From: Gammaproteobacteria bacterium
GTDB lineage: Bacteria > Pseudomonadota > Gammaproteobacteria > Eutrophobiales > Eutrophobiaceae
Length of the DNA: 47,485 nt
NCBI GenBank assembly: GCA_947480335.1
Contig: CANKCB010000015.1
Span: 1-47,485 of the forward strand
Direction: 5' to 3'
Shown: positions 36,381 to 45,454 of the stretch, piece after piece
Layout of the letters: each line of letters starts with the position of its first letter
Numbering within the stretch: the first letter of the stretch is position 1
Translations under genes and position numbers: made by a program
Notes under the pieces: generated by a model
Databases searched by the model: none
What the model was told of the DNA's origin: nothing
Seen by the model: only the letters and a program-made list of their open reading frames with translations

Positions 36381-37625
36381 GTGAAAATCAAGGCATTCAA
36401 AGGTTACCGACCGGTAGCCAAGCTGGCCAATCAGGTAGCTTCCAGACCTTATGATGTGCTCGATTCTGACGAAGCACGGATTGAGGCAAAGGATAATCCC
36501 TGGTCATTCCTGAAAGTGGTCAAGCCGGAAATCACGCTGCCGCCGGATGTTGACCACTATGCACCTGAGGTCTATCTGGCGGGGAGTCGTAATTTTAACA
36601 AGCTGGTGGAGACTGCTGTGTTCACTCAGGATAAACGGGATTGCCTGTATATCTATGAGCTGACCATGCATGGTCGGTCGCAGACCGGTATCGTCGCTTG
36701 CGCCGCGGTCGAAGATTATATGCAAGGTCGCATCAAGAAACATGAACTGACCCGCCCCGACAAGGAGAATGATCGCAAAAATCATGTGCGGGTTTCCATG
36801 TTGAATGCCGAACCGGTTTTCTTTGCCTACAAGGCGGTGGATACACTGGATGTGATTGTCAAAAATATTACCAAGGCTGCGCCAGTCTATGATTTCACCG
36901 CAGACGATGGCATACGCCACCGATTCTGGGTGGTGGATAATGCAGGCACGATAAATGAGATCGTAGCGGCATTTGCAAAAATGCCAGCCACTTACGTGGC
37001 TGATGGTCATCACCGCACTGCTGCCGCGGCGCTGGTAGGTCATGATTTACAGCGGGAGAATCCATCCCACTCTGGCAATGAAGAATACAATTATTTTCTG
37101 GCTGTACATTTCCCGGATAATCAGTTGGAAATTTTTGACTATAACCGGGTGATCAAGGATCTGAATGGCCATACCCCGGAGTCTTTTCTAAAAGCAGTAT
37201 CAAAATCATTTGATGTAGTCGCTGCCAGCAAACAACAGTGCAAGCCGATAGAATTGCATCAGATAGGTATGTACCTGCAAGGTAACTGGTATTCATTAAA
37301 GGCAAAATCAGGAGCCTGGAAAGAGAATGATCCCATTGGCGTACTGGACGTGACTGTATTGTCTGAGCACATTCTTGAGCCTGTTTTGAATATTCATGAT
37401 CTGCGAACAGACAAGCGCATCGACTTTGTCGGCGGCATACGCGGTCTGACTGAGCTGGAGCGTCGTGTCAACAGCGGTGAAATGGCCGTCGCATTTGCCA
37501 TGTATCCGGTATCGATGAAACAACTGATGGATATCGCTGACAACGATCTGATCATGCCGCCCAAGGTCACCTGGTTTGAACCAAAATTACGCAGCGGACT
37601 GGTAGTGCATGGTCTGAAAGACTAG
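36381..37625 (+). CDS. DUF1015 family protein, serA partner
   Basis: 414 residues from GTG. Matches the DUF1015 family: FKGYRPVAKLANQVASRPYD-V at the start, HELTRPDKENDRKNH near 121, FWVVDN near 182, and VADGHHRTAAAA near 206-217. The DGHHR motif resembles the phosphate/nucleotide loop of ParB/sulfiredoxin-fold proteins such as the serine kinase SerK. It is tightly linked to serA (1-bp gap), a pairing seen in other genomes. A role in serine or phosphoserine metabolism is my inference; no activity is established that I can cite. Confidence 0.85.
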   Translation: MKIKAFKGYRPVAKLANQVASRPYDVLDSDEARIEAKDNPWSFLKVVKPEITLPPDVDHYAPEVYLAGSRNFNKLVETAVFTQDKRDCLYIYELTMHGRSQTGIVACAAVEDYMQGRIKKHELTRPDKENDRKNHVRVSMLNAEPVFFAYKAVDTLDVIVKNITKAAPVYDFTADDGIRHRFWVVDNAGTINEIVAAFAKMPATYVADGHHRTAAAALVGHDLQRENPSHSGNEEYNYFLAVHFPDNQLEIFDYNRVIKDLNGHTPESFLKAVSKSFDVVAASKQQCKPIELHQIGMYLQGNWYSLKAKSGAWKENDPIGVLDVTVLSEHILEPVLNIHDLRTDKRIDFVGGIRGLTELERRVNSGEMAVAFAMYPVSMKQLMDIADNDLIMPPKVTWFEPKLRSGLVVHGLKD

Positions 37626-37665
37626 TTGTCATCATCCCGTAGCAGTTGGTAACAATCGTTTCATA

Positions 37666-37740
37666 AATTCCTCGTAGTATTTGCGTGTGCGCAGAGTGCC
37701 ATACGCAAATCTACTACCTAGTCTCCTTATCCGAGGAATT
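37666..37740 (+). promoter_or_regulatory. Structured leader of btaA hiding its ribosome site
   Basis: AATTCCTCG (37666-37674) is perfectly complementary to CGAGGAATT (37732-37740), which contains the GAGG ribosome site eight bases before the btaA ATG. Inside, TAGTA/TACTA and TTTGCGT (37680-37686)/ACGCAAA (37703-37709) form a second stem with a 16-base loop. A TCTCCTT segment (37722-37727 region) could also pair with GAGG. No T-run follows, so translational control is more likely than termination. Confidence 0.6.
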
Positions 37741-37744
37741 ATTC

Positions 37745-38953
37745 ATGCCATTAAAAACCAGGGCGATTGATCGCCTGAATGATCACGTCTTTAATTCTAT
37801 CTATTCCCGTTCGCTGGTTTATAACACCTGCTGGGAAGACCCGGCAATAGATCGCAAGGTGTTAAATCTGACTGATAAGGATGAGGTGATGGTCATTACC
37901 AGTGCCGGTTGTAATGTACTGGATTATGTATTGACCGGACCGGCGCGAGTACATGCTGTGGATATGAATCCCCGCCAGAATGCGTTGCTGGAGCTAAAAA
38001 TTGCCGGCATACGTGCGCTTGAACATGAGGATTACTTTAAAATATTTGGTACGGGGCGACACGTCCAGTTTGAAGAAATCTATCACGCGCTTTTGCGCGA
38101 GCATCTGGGTGAGTTTGCCAGACAGTACTGGGATAAAAAGCAAGGCTGGTTTACGACGACCTCGCAAAATGATGGCCTGTATTTTCGAGGGCTCTCGGGT
38201 TATGTCGCGCGTATGTTTCATTGGTATCTTCATCTGGCACCAGGGCTACGTTCAGGCGTGATCGCCCTGCTGGAATCTGACAGTCTGGACGAGCAGCGTG
38301 AGATATTTGATGACAAGGTGCAGGATCATCTCTGGAGCAGAAAGATGAACTGGATCTTGTCCAGCCAGATGACCATGAACATGCTGGGTGTGCCTCATCC
38401 ACAACGCAAGGAAGTTGAAAACCAGCATGTTGATGGAGTGGCTGGATTCATACGTGAATCAATAGAATATGTGTTCCGGAATATTCCGTTAACAGACAAC
38501 TATTTCTGGCGATTGTACATGCAGGGTAGTTATTCGAAACACTGTTGTCCGGAATATCTGAAACAGGATAATTTTTATAAACTTAAATCAGGACTGGTGG
38601 ACAGAATTTCCATTAATACCTGTTCAGTGACGGAGTTTTTGCGACGATCTGAAACACGAATATCCCGCTTTGTGCTGCTGGACCATATGGACTGGATGAG
38701 CTCCTATTTACCCGATGCCCTGATCGAGGAATGGCAGGCCATCTTTGCCAGCGCAACCAATGATGCGCGTATCATTTGCCGGAGTGCACACAAATCGCCT
38801 GCCTACCTGCAAACGCTGCGCATACCGGACGGGAAAAATAATCATCTGTTAACAGAACGCCTGCAGTTCCATCCGCAATTGGCAGACTCATTGCAAGCGC
38901 ATGACCGGGTACACACCTATGCCGGATTTCATATTGCTGACGTGCTGGCATGA
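37745..38953 (+). CDS. btaA: BtaA: diacylglycerol 3-amino-3-carboxypropyltransferase
   Basis: 402 residues, DUF3419 family. BtaA moves the aminocarboxypropyl group of S-adenosylmethionine to diacylglycerol, the first step of betaine lipid (DGTS) synthesis. Typical sequence: SLVYNTCWEDPAIDRKVLNL, ITSAGCNVLDYVL, HAVDMNPRQNALLELKIAGI (SAM site), and DHMDWM near the end. The in-frame start at 37685 is rejected because MPLKTRAIDRLNDHVF has GAGG at good spacing. The end overlaps btaB by ATGA. Confidence 0.88.
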   Translation: MPLKTRAIDRLNDHVFNSIYSRSLVYNTCWEDPAIDRKVLNLTDKDEVMVITSAGCNVLDYVLTGPARVHAVDMNPRQNALLELKIAGIRALEHEDYFKIFGTGRHVQFEEIYHALLREHLGEFARQYWDKKQGWFTTTSQNDGLYFRGLSGYVARMFHWYLHLAPGLRSGVIALLESDSLDEQREIFDDKVQDHLWSRKMNWILSSQMTMNMLGVPHPQRKEVENQHVDGVAGFIRESIEYVFRNIPLTDNYFWRLYMQGSYSKHCCPEYLKQDNFYKLKSGLVDRISINTCSVTEFLRRSETRISRFVLLDHMDWMSSYLPDALIEEWQAIFASATNDARIICRSAHKSPAYLQTLRIPDGKNNHLLTERLQFHPQLADSLQAHDRVHTYAGFHIADVLA

Positions 38954-39681
38954 TTACCACATTGAAATCAGATGTGCAGATACTTGCACGTTTGTTGAGA
39001 GGTCGTTCGCTTCAAGGCACGCATCAGCAACAGCTGGAAAGTTTTTATGGTCCCCAGGCAGAACAGTATGACGCTTTTCGGGAGCGTCTATTACATGGAC
39101 GCAAACGATTGTTGGAACAACTGGATGTGCGCCCTGAATATACGCTCGTTGAGCTGGGAGCTGGCACTGGCAGGAATTTACGCTTTCTGGATCAGCCACT
39201 CCAGTCCTTTAAAAAAATTGAAATCGTGGACTTATGCCCATCCTTGCTGGCGATAGCAAAAAACCAGTATCAACGTATGAACAATATCCACGTGGTCGAG
39301 GCCGACGCCACGACCTACCAGCCAGACCAGTCGGTGGATCGTGTCTATCTATCCTACGCGCTGACAATGATTCCGGACTGGAAGCGGACGATTGAGAACG
39401 CTGTGGCGATGTTAAAACCGGGCGGAAAGCTTGGTGTGGTAGATTTTTATGTTTCAGCGGATACGGCCAACGTAGGTAATGTGCAGCATGGACAAATGAC
39501 CAGAAAATTCTGGCGTGGCTGGTTTGCACACGATGGTGTAAACCTTAATCCAGCGCATTTACAGTATTTGCAAACTATTTGCAGACCGCTTTATCTAAAG
39601 GAAGAATTTGGCAGCGTCCCTTACCTGCCATTCTTAAAAGCACCCTACTATATTTTTGTTGGACAAAAGCCGGACAGCTAG
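38950..39681 (+). CDS. btaB: BtaB: DGTS N-methyltransferase
   Basis: 243 residues. Class-I SAM methyltransferase with VELGAGTGRNLRFLDQPL (motif I), EIVDLCPSLLAIA and VDRVYLSYALTMIPDW. It would trimethylate the BtaA product to the betaine headgroup. The N-terminus QQQLESFYGPQAEQYDAFRE is typical of BtaB. Coupled to btaA by a four-base overlap. The stop lies 1 bp from the stop of the convergent glycosyltransferase gene. Confidence 0.87.
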   Translation: MITTLKSDVQILARLLRGRSLQGTHQQQLESFYGPQAEQYDAFRERLLHGRKRLLEQLDVRPEYTLVELGAGTGRNLRFLDQPLQSFKKIEIVDLCPSLLAIAKNQYQRMNNIHVVEADATTYQPDQSVDRVYLSYALTMIPDWKRTIENAVAMLKPGGKLGVVDFYVSADTANVGNVQHGQMTRKFWRGWFAHDGVNLNPAHLQYLQTICRPLYLKEEFGSVPYLPFLKAPYYIFVGQKPDS

Positions 39682-39682
39682 T

Positions 39683-40687
39683 TTAAAGGCTGTTTACATC
39701 AACCAGATTGCTGGCGAATATGTCTGTGCAGGCTTCCCAGGTTTGTGTACGTGCATATGCCAGACAATTATCAGGGTGAATTTCAAGTGCAGCCAGAGCC
39801 GCTTGTTCCAGATCATTGTCCAGCATGCCGGTAATCCCATGTAGTACGACATCAATGGGTCCGGTAACCGGTAAAGCAGCGACCGGAACGCCACAGGCCA
39901 TCGCTTCGAGCAATACAATTCCAAACGTATCGGTTGTGCTGGGGAAGACGAATACATCTGCTGACGCGACGTGTCTGGCGAGTTCGTCCCCAAACTTGAA
40001 ACCGGTGAACAGTACCTGCGGGTAGAGCTGTTTTAAGTACGGCAAGTCAGGGCCATCACCCACAACCACCTTACTGCCAGGCAATTTCAAATCAAGAAAT
40101 AAGCGGATGTTTTTCTCCATAGCTACCCTGCCGGAATTGAGAAATACGGGTTTGGGTAGCTCCTTGAAAATATCTGCTCCGGGTTTAAAGGTTTCAGTGT
40201 CAACGCCTCTGCCCCAGATCACAATATTGGTGAATCCACGATCAACCAGTTTTGCTTTTTGCGAGAGGGTGGGCACAAAGGTATGTTTTGCCGGCTGATG
40301 AAAATGGCGTAGATAAGCGTATGTCCACGATATGGGTATTGGTGCGCGCAGACGTAAATACTCTGGAAACTGGGTATGAAATGACGTGGTAAAGGCAAGT
40401 GAATTTTTCAGACAAAATGACCGGGCCGCGTGACCCAACGGTCCTTCAGTGGCTATATGGATCGCATCCGGCTTGAATTCGCGGATCAGTTTTGCCAGTT
40501 TTCTCGCTGGAAATAAGGCCAGCTGAATACTCGGATAGGTCGGGCACGGGATAGTTCTGAATTTGTCGGGTGTAATCAACTGGACATCATGTCCCTTGCG
40601 TTTTAATTCCTTTACGGTATTTTCATACGTTCTGACGACACCATTCACCTGCGGGTGCCAGGCATCTGTCACGATCAGGATTTTCAT
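39683..40687 (-). CDS. agt: Agt-like diacylglycerol glycosyltransferase (GT4)
   Basis: 334 residues, GT4 family with the GT-B fold. N-terminus ILIVTDAWHPQVNGVVRTYE, acceptor region TSFHTQFPEYLRLR, and donor site VGDGPDLPYLKQ, then SADVFVFPSTTDTFGIVLLE-AMACGVPVAA. It matches Agt enzymes that make glucosyl- or glucuronosyl-diacylglycerol under phosphate stress. Its position 2 bp after a PlcP-like gene is the arrangement known for Agt in alphaproteobacteria and marine bacteria. The sugar donor cannot be read from the sequence. Confidence 0.8.
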   Translation of the reverse strand: MKILIVTDAWHPQVNGVVRTYENTVKELKRKGHDVQLITPDKFRTIPCPTYPSIQLALFPARKLAKLIREFKPDAIHIATEGPLGHAARSFCLKNSLAFTTSFHTQFPEYLRLRAPIPISWTYAYLRHFHQPAKHTFVPTLSQKAKLVDRGFTNIVIWGRGVDTETFKPGADIFKELPKPVFLNSGRVAMEKNIRLFLDLKLPGSKVVVGDGPDLPYLKQLYPQVLFTGFKFGDELARHVASADVFVFPSTTDTFGIVLLEAMACGVPVAALPVTGPIDVVLHGITGMLDNDLEQAALAALEIHPDNCLAYARTQTWEACTDIFASNLVDVNSL

Positions 40688-40689
40688 GG

Positions 40690-41499
40690 TCAGGCCGCGA
40701 TTGGATCGAGCGTCTTGAGGGATTGTTGTTGTTCGGTCCAGTGCAGTAATTCCAGATGGCCATCATTGGTTTCAACCAATGCGGTGCAGCTTTCCACCCA
40801 GTCACCACAGTTACAATAAATCAGGTTTTCAATCCTGGACAATTCGGCCTGATGTATATGTCCGGACACAACACCATCGACCTTGTGTTTACTGGCTTCG
40901 TAGATCAAGGCCATTTCAAAATTACTGATGAAACTTACGGCCTGTTTGACCCGTTTTTTAAGCGTGCCGGCCAATGACCAGTAGGGAAACCCAAAGGTGC
41001 GCCTGAGGTAATTAATCAGAATGTTGGCTTTTAACAGCATCTCATACAACTGACTGCCAATGATGGCAAACATGCGCGAGCATCTGACCACGCTGTCAAA
41101 TTGATCTCCGTGTATAACCAGTAATCTCTTGCCGGTTCTTGTCGTATGTATGACGACATCATTATTGATCTGCAGATTGCCAAAATGGATGGTGTCATAA
41201 TCACGCAGCATCTCATCGTGATTCCCGGGCACATAGATGATTTGGGTTCCATGCTTGGCCTTGCCCAGTATGGTACGAATCACATCATTGTGTGCCTGAG
41301 GCCAGAACATTTTCTTTTTCATGGACCATATATCAATGATATCGCCAACCAGATATAAATAATCGCAGGTGGTGGAACGTAGGAAGTCGAGCAGGAAGTC
41401 GGCGCTGCAACCGGAGAAACCCAGGTGAACATCGGAGATAAAGATAGCCCGGTAGTGCACCGGCTTTATTCTAATCACGCTGTCTGTACGATTGCCCAT
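40690..41499 (-). CDS. plcP: PlcP-like metallophosphoesterase
   Basis: 269 residues, calcineurin-like fold. Metal motifs DVHLG (DxH), LVGDIIDIW (GDxxD), GNHDE, LVIHGDQFD and VSGHIHQAEL are all present. LpxH-type enzymes share these, but the length, the start YRAIFISDVHLGFSGCSADF and the partner glycosyltransferase favour PlcP, which removes phospho-headgroups to give diacylglycerol during phosphate starvation. UDP-2,3-diacylglucosamine hydrolase is the alternative. No convincing Pho box was found upstream. Confidence 0.75.
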   Translation of the reverse strand: MGNRTDSVIRIKPVHYRAIFISDVHLGFSGCSADFLLDFLRSTTCDYLYLVGDIIDIWSMKKKMFWPQAHNDVIRTILGKAKHGTQIIYVPGNHDEMLRDYDTIHFGNLQINNDVVIHTTRTGKRLLVIHGDQFDSVVRCSRMFAIIGSQLYEMLLKANILINYLRRTFGFPYWSLAGTLKKRVKQAVSFISNFEMALIYEASKHKVDGVVSGHIHQAELSRIENLIYCNCGDWVESCTALVETNDGHLELLHWTEQQQSLKTLDPIAA

Positions 41500-41643
41500 G
41501 ATATGGACGCAAACAATAACGGTCGTATATTACATATTTATGCCAATCAAATTAAGAAAGCATGAATTAAATAAATGCCAGCGGGCGTAAGTGTGACGAA
41601 AAAATTATCAGACGACACACTACTGAGTGTAAGTAGACGTTGC

Positions 41644-43008
41644 TTATTTAATAGAGACAGTCTTGATATTCACAAATTCGCGGATACCGAATCCGGATAG
41701 TTCCCGACCATAACCACTGTCCTTGATGCCACCAAACGGCAAACGAGGATCGGATTTGACATTGTCATTCACAAAACAAAGTCCGGCAGCAAGTTCTTTG
41801 GCGGCGATGTGTTCGCCTTTCGCCAGATCACAGGTAAACACGGCCGCGCCCAGACCAAAGCAACTGTCATTTGCAATCGTAATCGCATGCTGTTCATTTT
41901 GTGCCGAGATGATTGAAGCGACCGGGCCAAATAGTTCGTCATCATGCGCAGGCATACCCTGGGTGACATTGGTTAATACGGTGGGAGGATAATACGCTCC
42001 CAGTCCTTTGGGTATTCTGCCGCCGAGCAGACAATGCGCGCCCTTGCTCATACTGACTTCAACCTGTTGATGCAGCTCATCACGCAAATCCTTTCTTGCC
42101 TGTGGTCCGATATCATTGGTTTCATCCAGCGGATCGCCCATAGACGATTTGCGCATTTGTTCAACAAAGCGTTGTTCAAACTCTTCACGTCTGGATTCGA
42201 CGACGATGAAGCGTTTTGCTGCCACACAACTTTGTCCGCTGTTGATTAGTCGGCTACTCACACACACAGGGATGGCCAGATCCAGATCGGCATCTTCGAG
42301 GATGAGATACGGATCGCTGCCACCCAGCTCAAGTACCGTCTTCTTCAGCATTCTTCCGGCTGTTTCTGCTACTGCCCGACCTGCGGACACACTGCCGGTC
42401 AACGTCACGGCTTGTATGACGGGATGAGCAATGATCGGTGTAACCTTGCTTCCGGCAACCTTCAGGGTCTGGAACAGATGTTCGGGAAAGCCCGCTTCAC
42501 GGAAAACCTGCTCGATGGCCAACGCACAACCAGTCACATTCGAGGCATGTTTTAGTACAGCGGCATTTCCGGCCATCAGTGTTGGTGCGGCGAACCGGAA
42601 TACCTGCCAGAACGGAAAATTCCATGGCATGATGGCCAGTATTACGCCGAGCGGTTGAAAGCTGACATAACTTTTTGTTACATCAGATTTGATCAGCTGG
42701 TCAGATAACAGTGACTCTGCATGCTCTGCATAGTAATCACAGACCATCGCACATTTTTCAATCTCAGCCCGACCAGCACGTACCGGTTTGCCCATTTCCA
42801 GTGCCGCGAGTACTGCATATTCGTCACGGCGCTTGAGTAATATCTTTGCAGCATGGCGCATTAGATCCGCGCGAGTGGTGATGGATGTTTTTTTCCACTC
42901 TGTATAGGCATGCTGGGTTTGCTGCAGCATGGTATTAATTGCCGTTTCATCATGCTCGGTATACTGATTCAGTAGTTTATCATTGGCCGGATTGATAGAA
43001 GTCAGCAT
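41644..43008 (-). CDS. NAD(P)-dependent aldehyde dehydrogenase (succinate-semialdehyde type)
   Basis: 454 residues. ALDH fold with cofactor region ILAIMPWNFPFWQVFRFAAP, VTLTGSVSAGRAV, catalytic Glu in LELGGSDP and catalytic Cys in SGQSCVAAKRF. It lacks the first 25-30 residues of long GabD forms, as is usual for the 454-460 residue class annotated as succinate-semialdehyde dehydrogenase (Sad/YneI-like). Substrate is inferred. It lies 22 bp after dapD on the same strand, so the two are likely cotranscribed; a reason for that pairing is not evident. Confidence 0.85.
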   Translation of the reverse strand: MLTSINPANDKLLNQYTEHDETAINTMLQQTQHAYTEWKKTSITTRADLMRHAAKILLKRRDEYAVLAALEMGKPVRAGRAEIEKCAMVCDYYAEHAESLLSDQLIKSDVTKSYVSFQPLGVILAIMPWNFPFWQVFRFAAPTLMAGNAAVLKHASNVTGCALAIEQVFREAGFPEHLFQTLKVAGSKVTPIIAHPVIQAVTLTGSVSAGRAVAETAGRMLKKTVLELGGSDPYLILEDADLDLAIPVCVSSRLINSGQSCVAAKRFIVVESRREEFEQRFVEQMRKSSMGDPLDETNDIGPQARKDLRDELHQQVEVSMSKGAHCLLGGRIPKGLGAYYPPTVLTNVTQGMPAHDDELFGPVASIISAQNEQHAITIANDSCFGLGAAVFTCDLAKGEHIAAKELAAGLCFVNDNVKSDPRLPFGGIKDSGYGRELSGFGIREFVNIKTVSIK

Positions 43009-43030
43009 GATGATTCATCCATATATGTTG

Positions 43031-43852
43031 TCAGTCTTCGCGTAATAGTTCGTTCAGGCTGACCTTGCTACGGGTTTTTTCATCGACCTGTTTGACGATG
43101 ACAGCACAATACAGGCTGTATTTACCATCACTGGAGGGCAGGTTGCCCGATACCACAACCGAGCCTTTCGGAATCCGGCCATAGCTGATTTCACCGGTCG
43201 CACGATTATAGATTCGGGTGCTTTGTCCAATATAAACGCCCATCGATATTACCGAGCCTTCCTCGACGATCACCCCTTCGACGATTTCTGAACGTGCGCC
43301 GATAAAGCAATTATCTTCGATGATGGTCGGATTGGCCTGTAGTGGTTCGAGCACTCCGCCAATTCCCACACCGCCTGATAGATGCACATTCTTGCCAATC
43401 TGGGCGCAGGAGCCAACGGTGGCCCAGGTATCAACCATCGTTCCGGTGTCGACATAGGCTCCCAGATTGACGTAGCTGGGCATCATGATCACGCCCGGTG
43501 CGATATAACAGCCGTAGCGGGCCATCGCCGGAGGTACGATACGCGCCCCGATTTTGTCAAATCCGGCCTTGTCCAGGTTGGCAAATTTGGAGTTCACCTT
43601 GTCGTGGTAATTGGTAAATCCTCCTTCGATAACGCGGTTGTCACTCAGTGTAAATGATAACAAGACGGCTTTTTTAACCCATTGGTTGACGATCCAGCTA
43701 CCTGATATTTTTTCGGCAACACGCAAGCTACCGTTATCCAGTCCGGCCAGCACTTCGGCTACAACGTTTTTCAACTCCGGGCTGGCCGTTTTTGCGTTTA
43801 AGCCAGCACGGTTTTCGAAGCTGGTATTGATCATGCTTTCCAGTGAGTTCAT
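43031..43852 (-). CDS. dapD: Tetrahydrodipicolinate N-succinyltransferase
   Basis: 273 residues from ATG 43852, with AAGGGA upstream. DapD transfers succinyl from succinyl-CoA in the diaminopimelate pathway. The N-terminal helical part is [20 protein letters not shown]. The left-handed beta helix contains [60 protein letters not shown] and [16 protein letters not shown]. The longer frame to 43921 adds 23 unlike residues. Divergent from asd, another pathway gene. Confidence 0.96.
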   Translation of the reverse strand: MNSLESMINTSFENRAGLNAKTASPELKNVVAEVLAGLDNGSLRVAEKISGSWIVNQWVKKAVLLSFTLSDNRVIEGGFTNYHDKVNSKFANLDKAGFDKIGARIVPPAMARYGCYIAPGVIMMPSYVNLGAYVDTGTMVDTWATVGSCAQIGKNVHLSGGVGIGGVLEPLQANPTIIEDNCFIGARSEIVEGVIVEEGSVISMGVYIGQSTRIYNRATGEISYGRIPKGSVVVSGNLPSSDGKYSLYCAVIVKQVDEKTRSKVSLNELLRED

Positions 43853-43891
43853 GAAAATTCCCTTATTTATTATGATATTGGATAGGTTTAG

Positions 43892-44086
43892 TTCCATATC
43901 CCCACGCACTCGAGCAAACATGAATGTTTGGGCAGAGTCGTATGGAATCGGTTCGTATCAGGCTGGAGACTACCCAGTAATAGTAGGGAGTCCAAGGCTA
44001 AAACGCACACTAATCGAACCAAGGCAGAGTAGTATATGTGCTGGTACTGGATTTCTCCATCCTTGTCCGTATTAAATACGGTTTTT
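43892..44086 (+). ncRNA. Candidate structured RNA between dapD and asd
   Basis: Three elements in series on the plus strand. First a long nested hairpin: TTCCATA 43892-43898 with TATGGAA 43941-43947, ACTC/GAGT inside it, and CAAACAT with ATGTTTG at 43915-43930. Second, GGTTCG 43950-43955 with CGAACC 44015-44020, enclosing a bulged hairpin (TGG-ACT-CCC with GGG-AGT-CCA, 43964-43994). Third, a terminator at 44067-44086. It could be an asd leader with attenuator or a free small RNA. It does not match the lysine riboswitch or 6S RNA as I know them. The minus strand (dapD leader) is the other possibility. Confidence 0.45.
44067..44086 (+). terminator. Terminator-like hairpin upstream of asd
   Basis: CCGTATT and AATACGG (44067-44081) form a short stem followed by TTTTT. 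It lies 160 bp before asd with no plus-strand gene before it, so it would end a leader or small RNA. The stem is AT-rich and only five to seven pairs. Confidence 0.5.
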
Positions 44087-44245
44087 CTTGTGATATGCTT
44101 GCTTCCCTTTTTAATTTGTATTGGTCAGAAAGCAGCACCTTGGGATCTGAAATCCGATCCTGACTGGCAATGATCCAAAAACGGACAATACTTAGATACG
44201 ACACAAACTACAAAACATCACTACAGAGTAAAACGTAAAAAATGT

Positions 44246-45268
44246 ATGAACAGGAAATTTAATGTCGCAGTTGTAGGTGCCACCGGAGCGGTCGGCGAAA
44301 CCATGTTATCGATACTGGAAGAACGTGATTTTCCGGTGGGCAAGGTACATGCCGTAGCCAGCAGTCGTTCAGCTGGCGAGGTGATACGTTTCAAGGATCA
44401 GGATTTGATTGTTGAAGACCTGCAAACATTTGATTTCAAGGAGATCCAGATAGGTTTGTTCTCCCCCGGAGCATCGGTATCGGCTGTGTACGCCCCATTG
44501 GCTGCCGCGGCGGGTTGTGTGGTGATCGATAACACGTCACAGTTTCGATACGATGATGATATTCCCCTCGTGGTTCCGGAAGTGAATCCGCACGCGGTGG
44601 CTTTATATAAAAACCGAGGAATTATTGCCAATCCGAATTGTTCAACTATCCAAATGTTGGTTGCCCTGAAACCGATACATGATGCGGTCGGAATTGAACG
44701 TATCAATGTGTGTACCTATCAGTCTGTATCTGGTACGGGAAAAGAAGGTATTTCCGAACTGGAGTTACAGACAGCCGCATTGTTGAACGGTAAAAAAATC
44801 GAATGTAATACCTACCCGAAACAAATTGCGTTCAATGTGCTACCACAGATTGATACCTTTCAGGATAATGGCTATACCAAGGAAGAAATGAAAATGGTGT
44901 GGGAAACCCGGAAAATACTGGAGGATAACTCAATTCAGGTAAATCCGACGGCAGTCCGGGTACCGGTGTTTTATGGTCACTCTGAAGCGGTACATATTGA
45001 AACCCGGGCGAAAATCACAGCCGAACAAGCCAGGAAATTACTGCAATCTGCGCCTGGGGTCGTCGTTCTGGATGAACACAAAAACGGGGGTTACCCGACC
45101 GCTGTTACCGAGGGTTCCGGCACGGATCCGGTGTTTGTTGGCCGTATCCGGGAGGACATTTCCCACCCCCGTGGTCTGAATCTGTGGGTGGTTTCCGATA
45201 ATGTTCGCAAAGGAGCTGCATTAAATAGTGTTCAAATAGGTGAAATTTTGGTAAAAGACTATTTGTAA
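44246..45268 (+). CDS. asd: Aspartate-semialdehyde dehydrogenase
   Basis: 340 residues. Asd reduces aspartyl phosphate to the semialdehyde, branch point for lysine, methionine and threonine. NADP loop VVGATGAVGETML, SPGASVSA, active-site Cys132 in NPNCSTIQM, and TYQSVSGTGKEGISEL. Late VPVFYGHSEAVHIET contains the substrate-binding His. It is followed by fimV genes, the usual gammaproteobacterial order. Confidence 0.97.
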   Translation: MNRKFNVAVVGATGAVGETMLSILEERDFPVGKVHAVASSRSAGEVIRFKDQDLIVEDLQTFDFKEIQIGLFSPGASVSAVYAPLAAAAGCVVIDNTSQFRYDDDIPLVVPEVNPHAVALYKNRGIIANPNCSTIQMLVALKPIHDAVGIERINVCTYQSVSGTGKEGISELELQTAALLNGKKIECNTYPKQIAFNVLPQIDTFQDNGYTKEEMKMVWETRKILEDNSIQVNPTAVRVPVFYGHSEAVHIETRAKITAEQARKLLQSAPGVVVLDEHKNGGYPTAVTEGSGTDPVFVGRIREDISHPRGLNLWVVSDNVRKGAALNSVQIGEILVKDYL

Positions 45269-45454
45269 ACTGTAGTTAAGGGCTAATTGTAAAGCTGCTT
45301 CGCAAGTATTGCGTTGATACCTTTATTAAGGGCGGTCATAAAAATAACATATATAATTCAATGTGTTATAGGTTTATCGTCCGAATCAAAAGGCATGACA
45401 GGGTTCCAAGTTATTGTCTTATAAAGAATTTTTGATATGTATTAAAATGGATTT

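Noticed and set aside
41500-41643. Pho box upstream of plcP
   Set aside because: Best match on the minus strand (CTGATAA, spacer, TCGTCAC near 41598-41622) has too many mismatches to the paired CTGTCAT consensus. The btaA upstream region is no better.
43853-44245. Lysine riboswitch or 6S RNA
   Set aside because: The conserved core sequences of these RNAs, as I know them, are not present; only stems and a terminator are seen.
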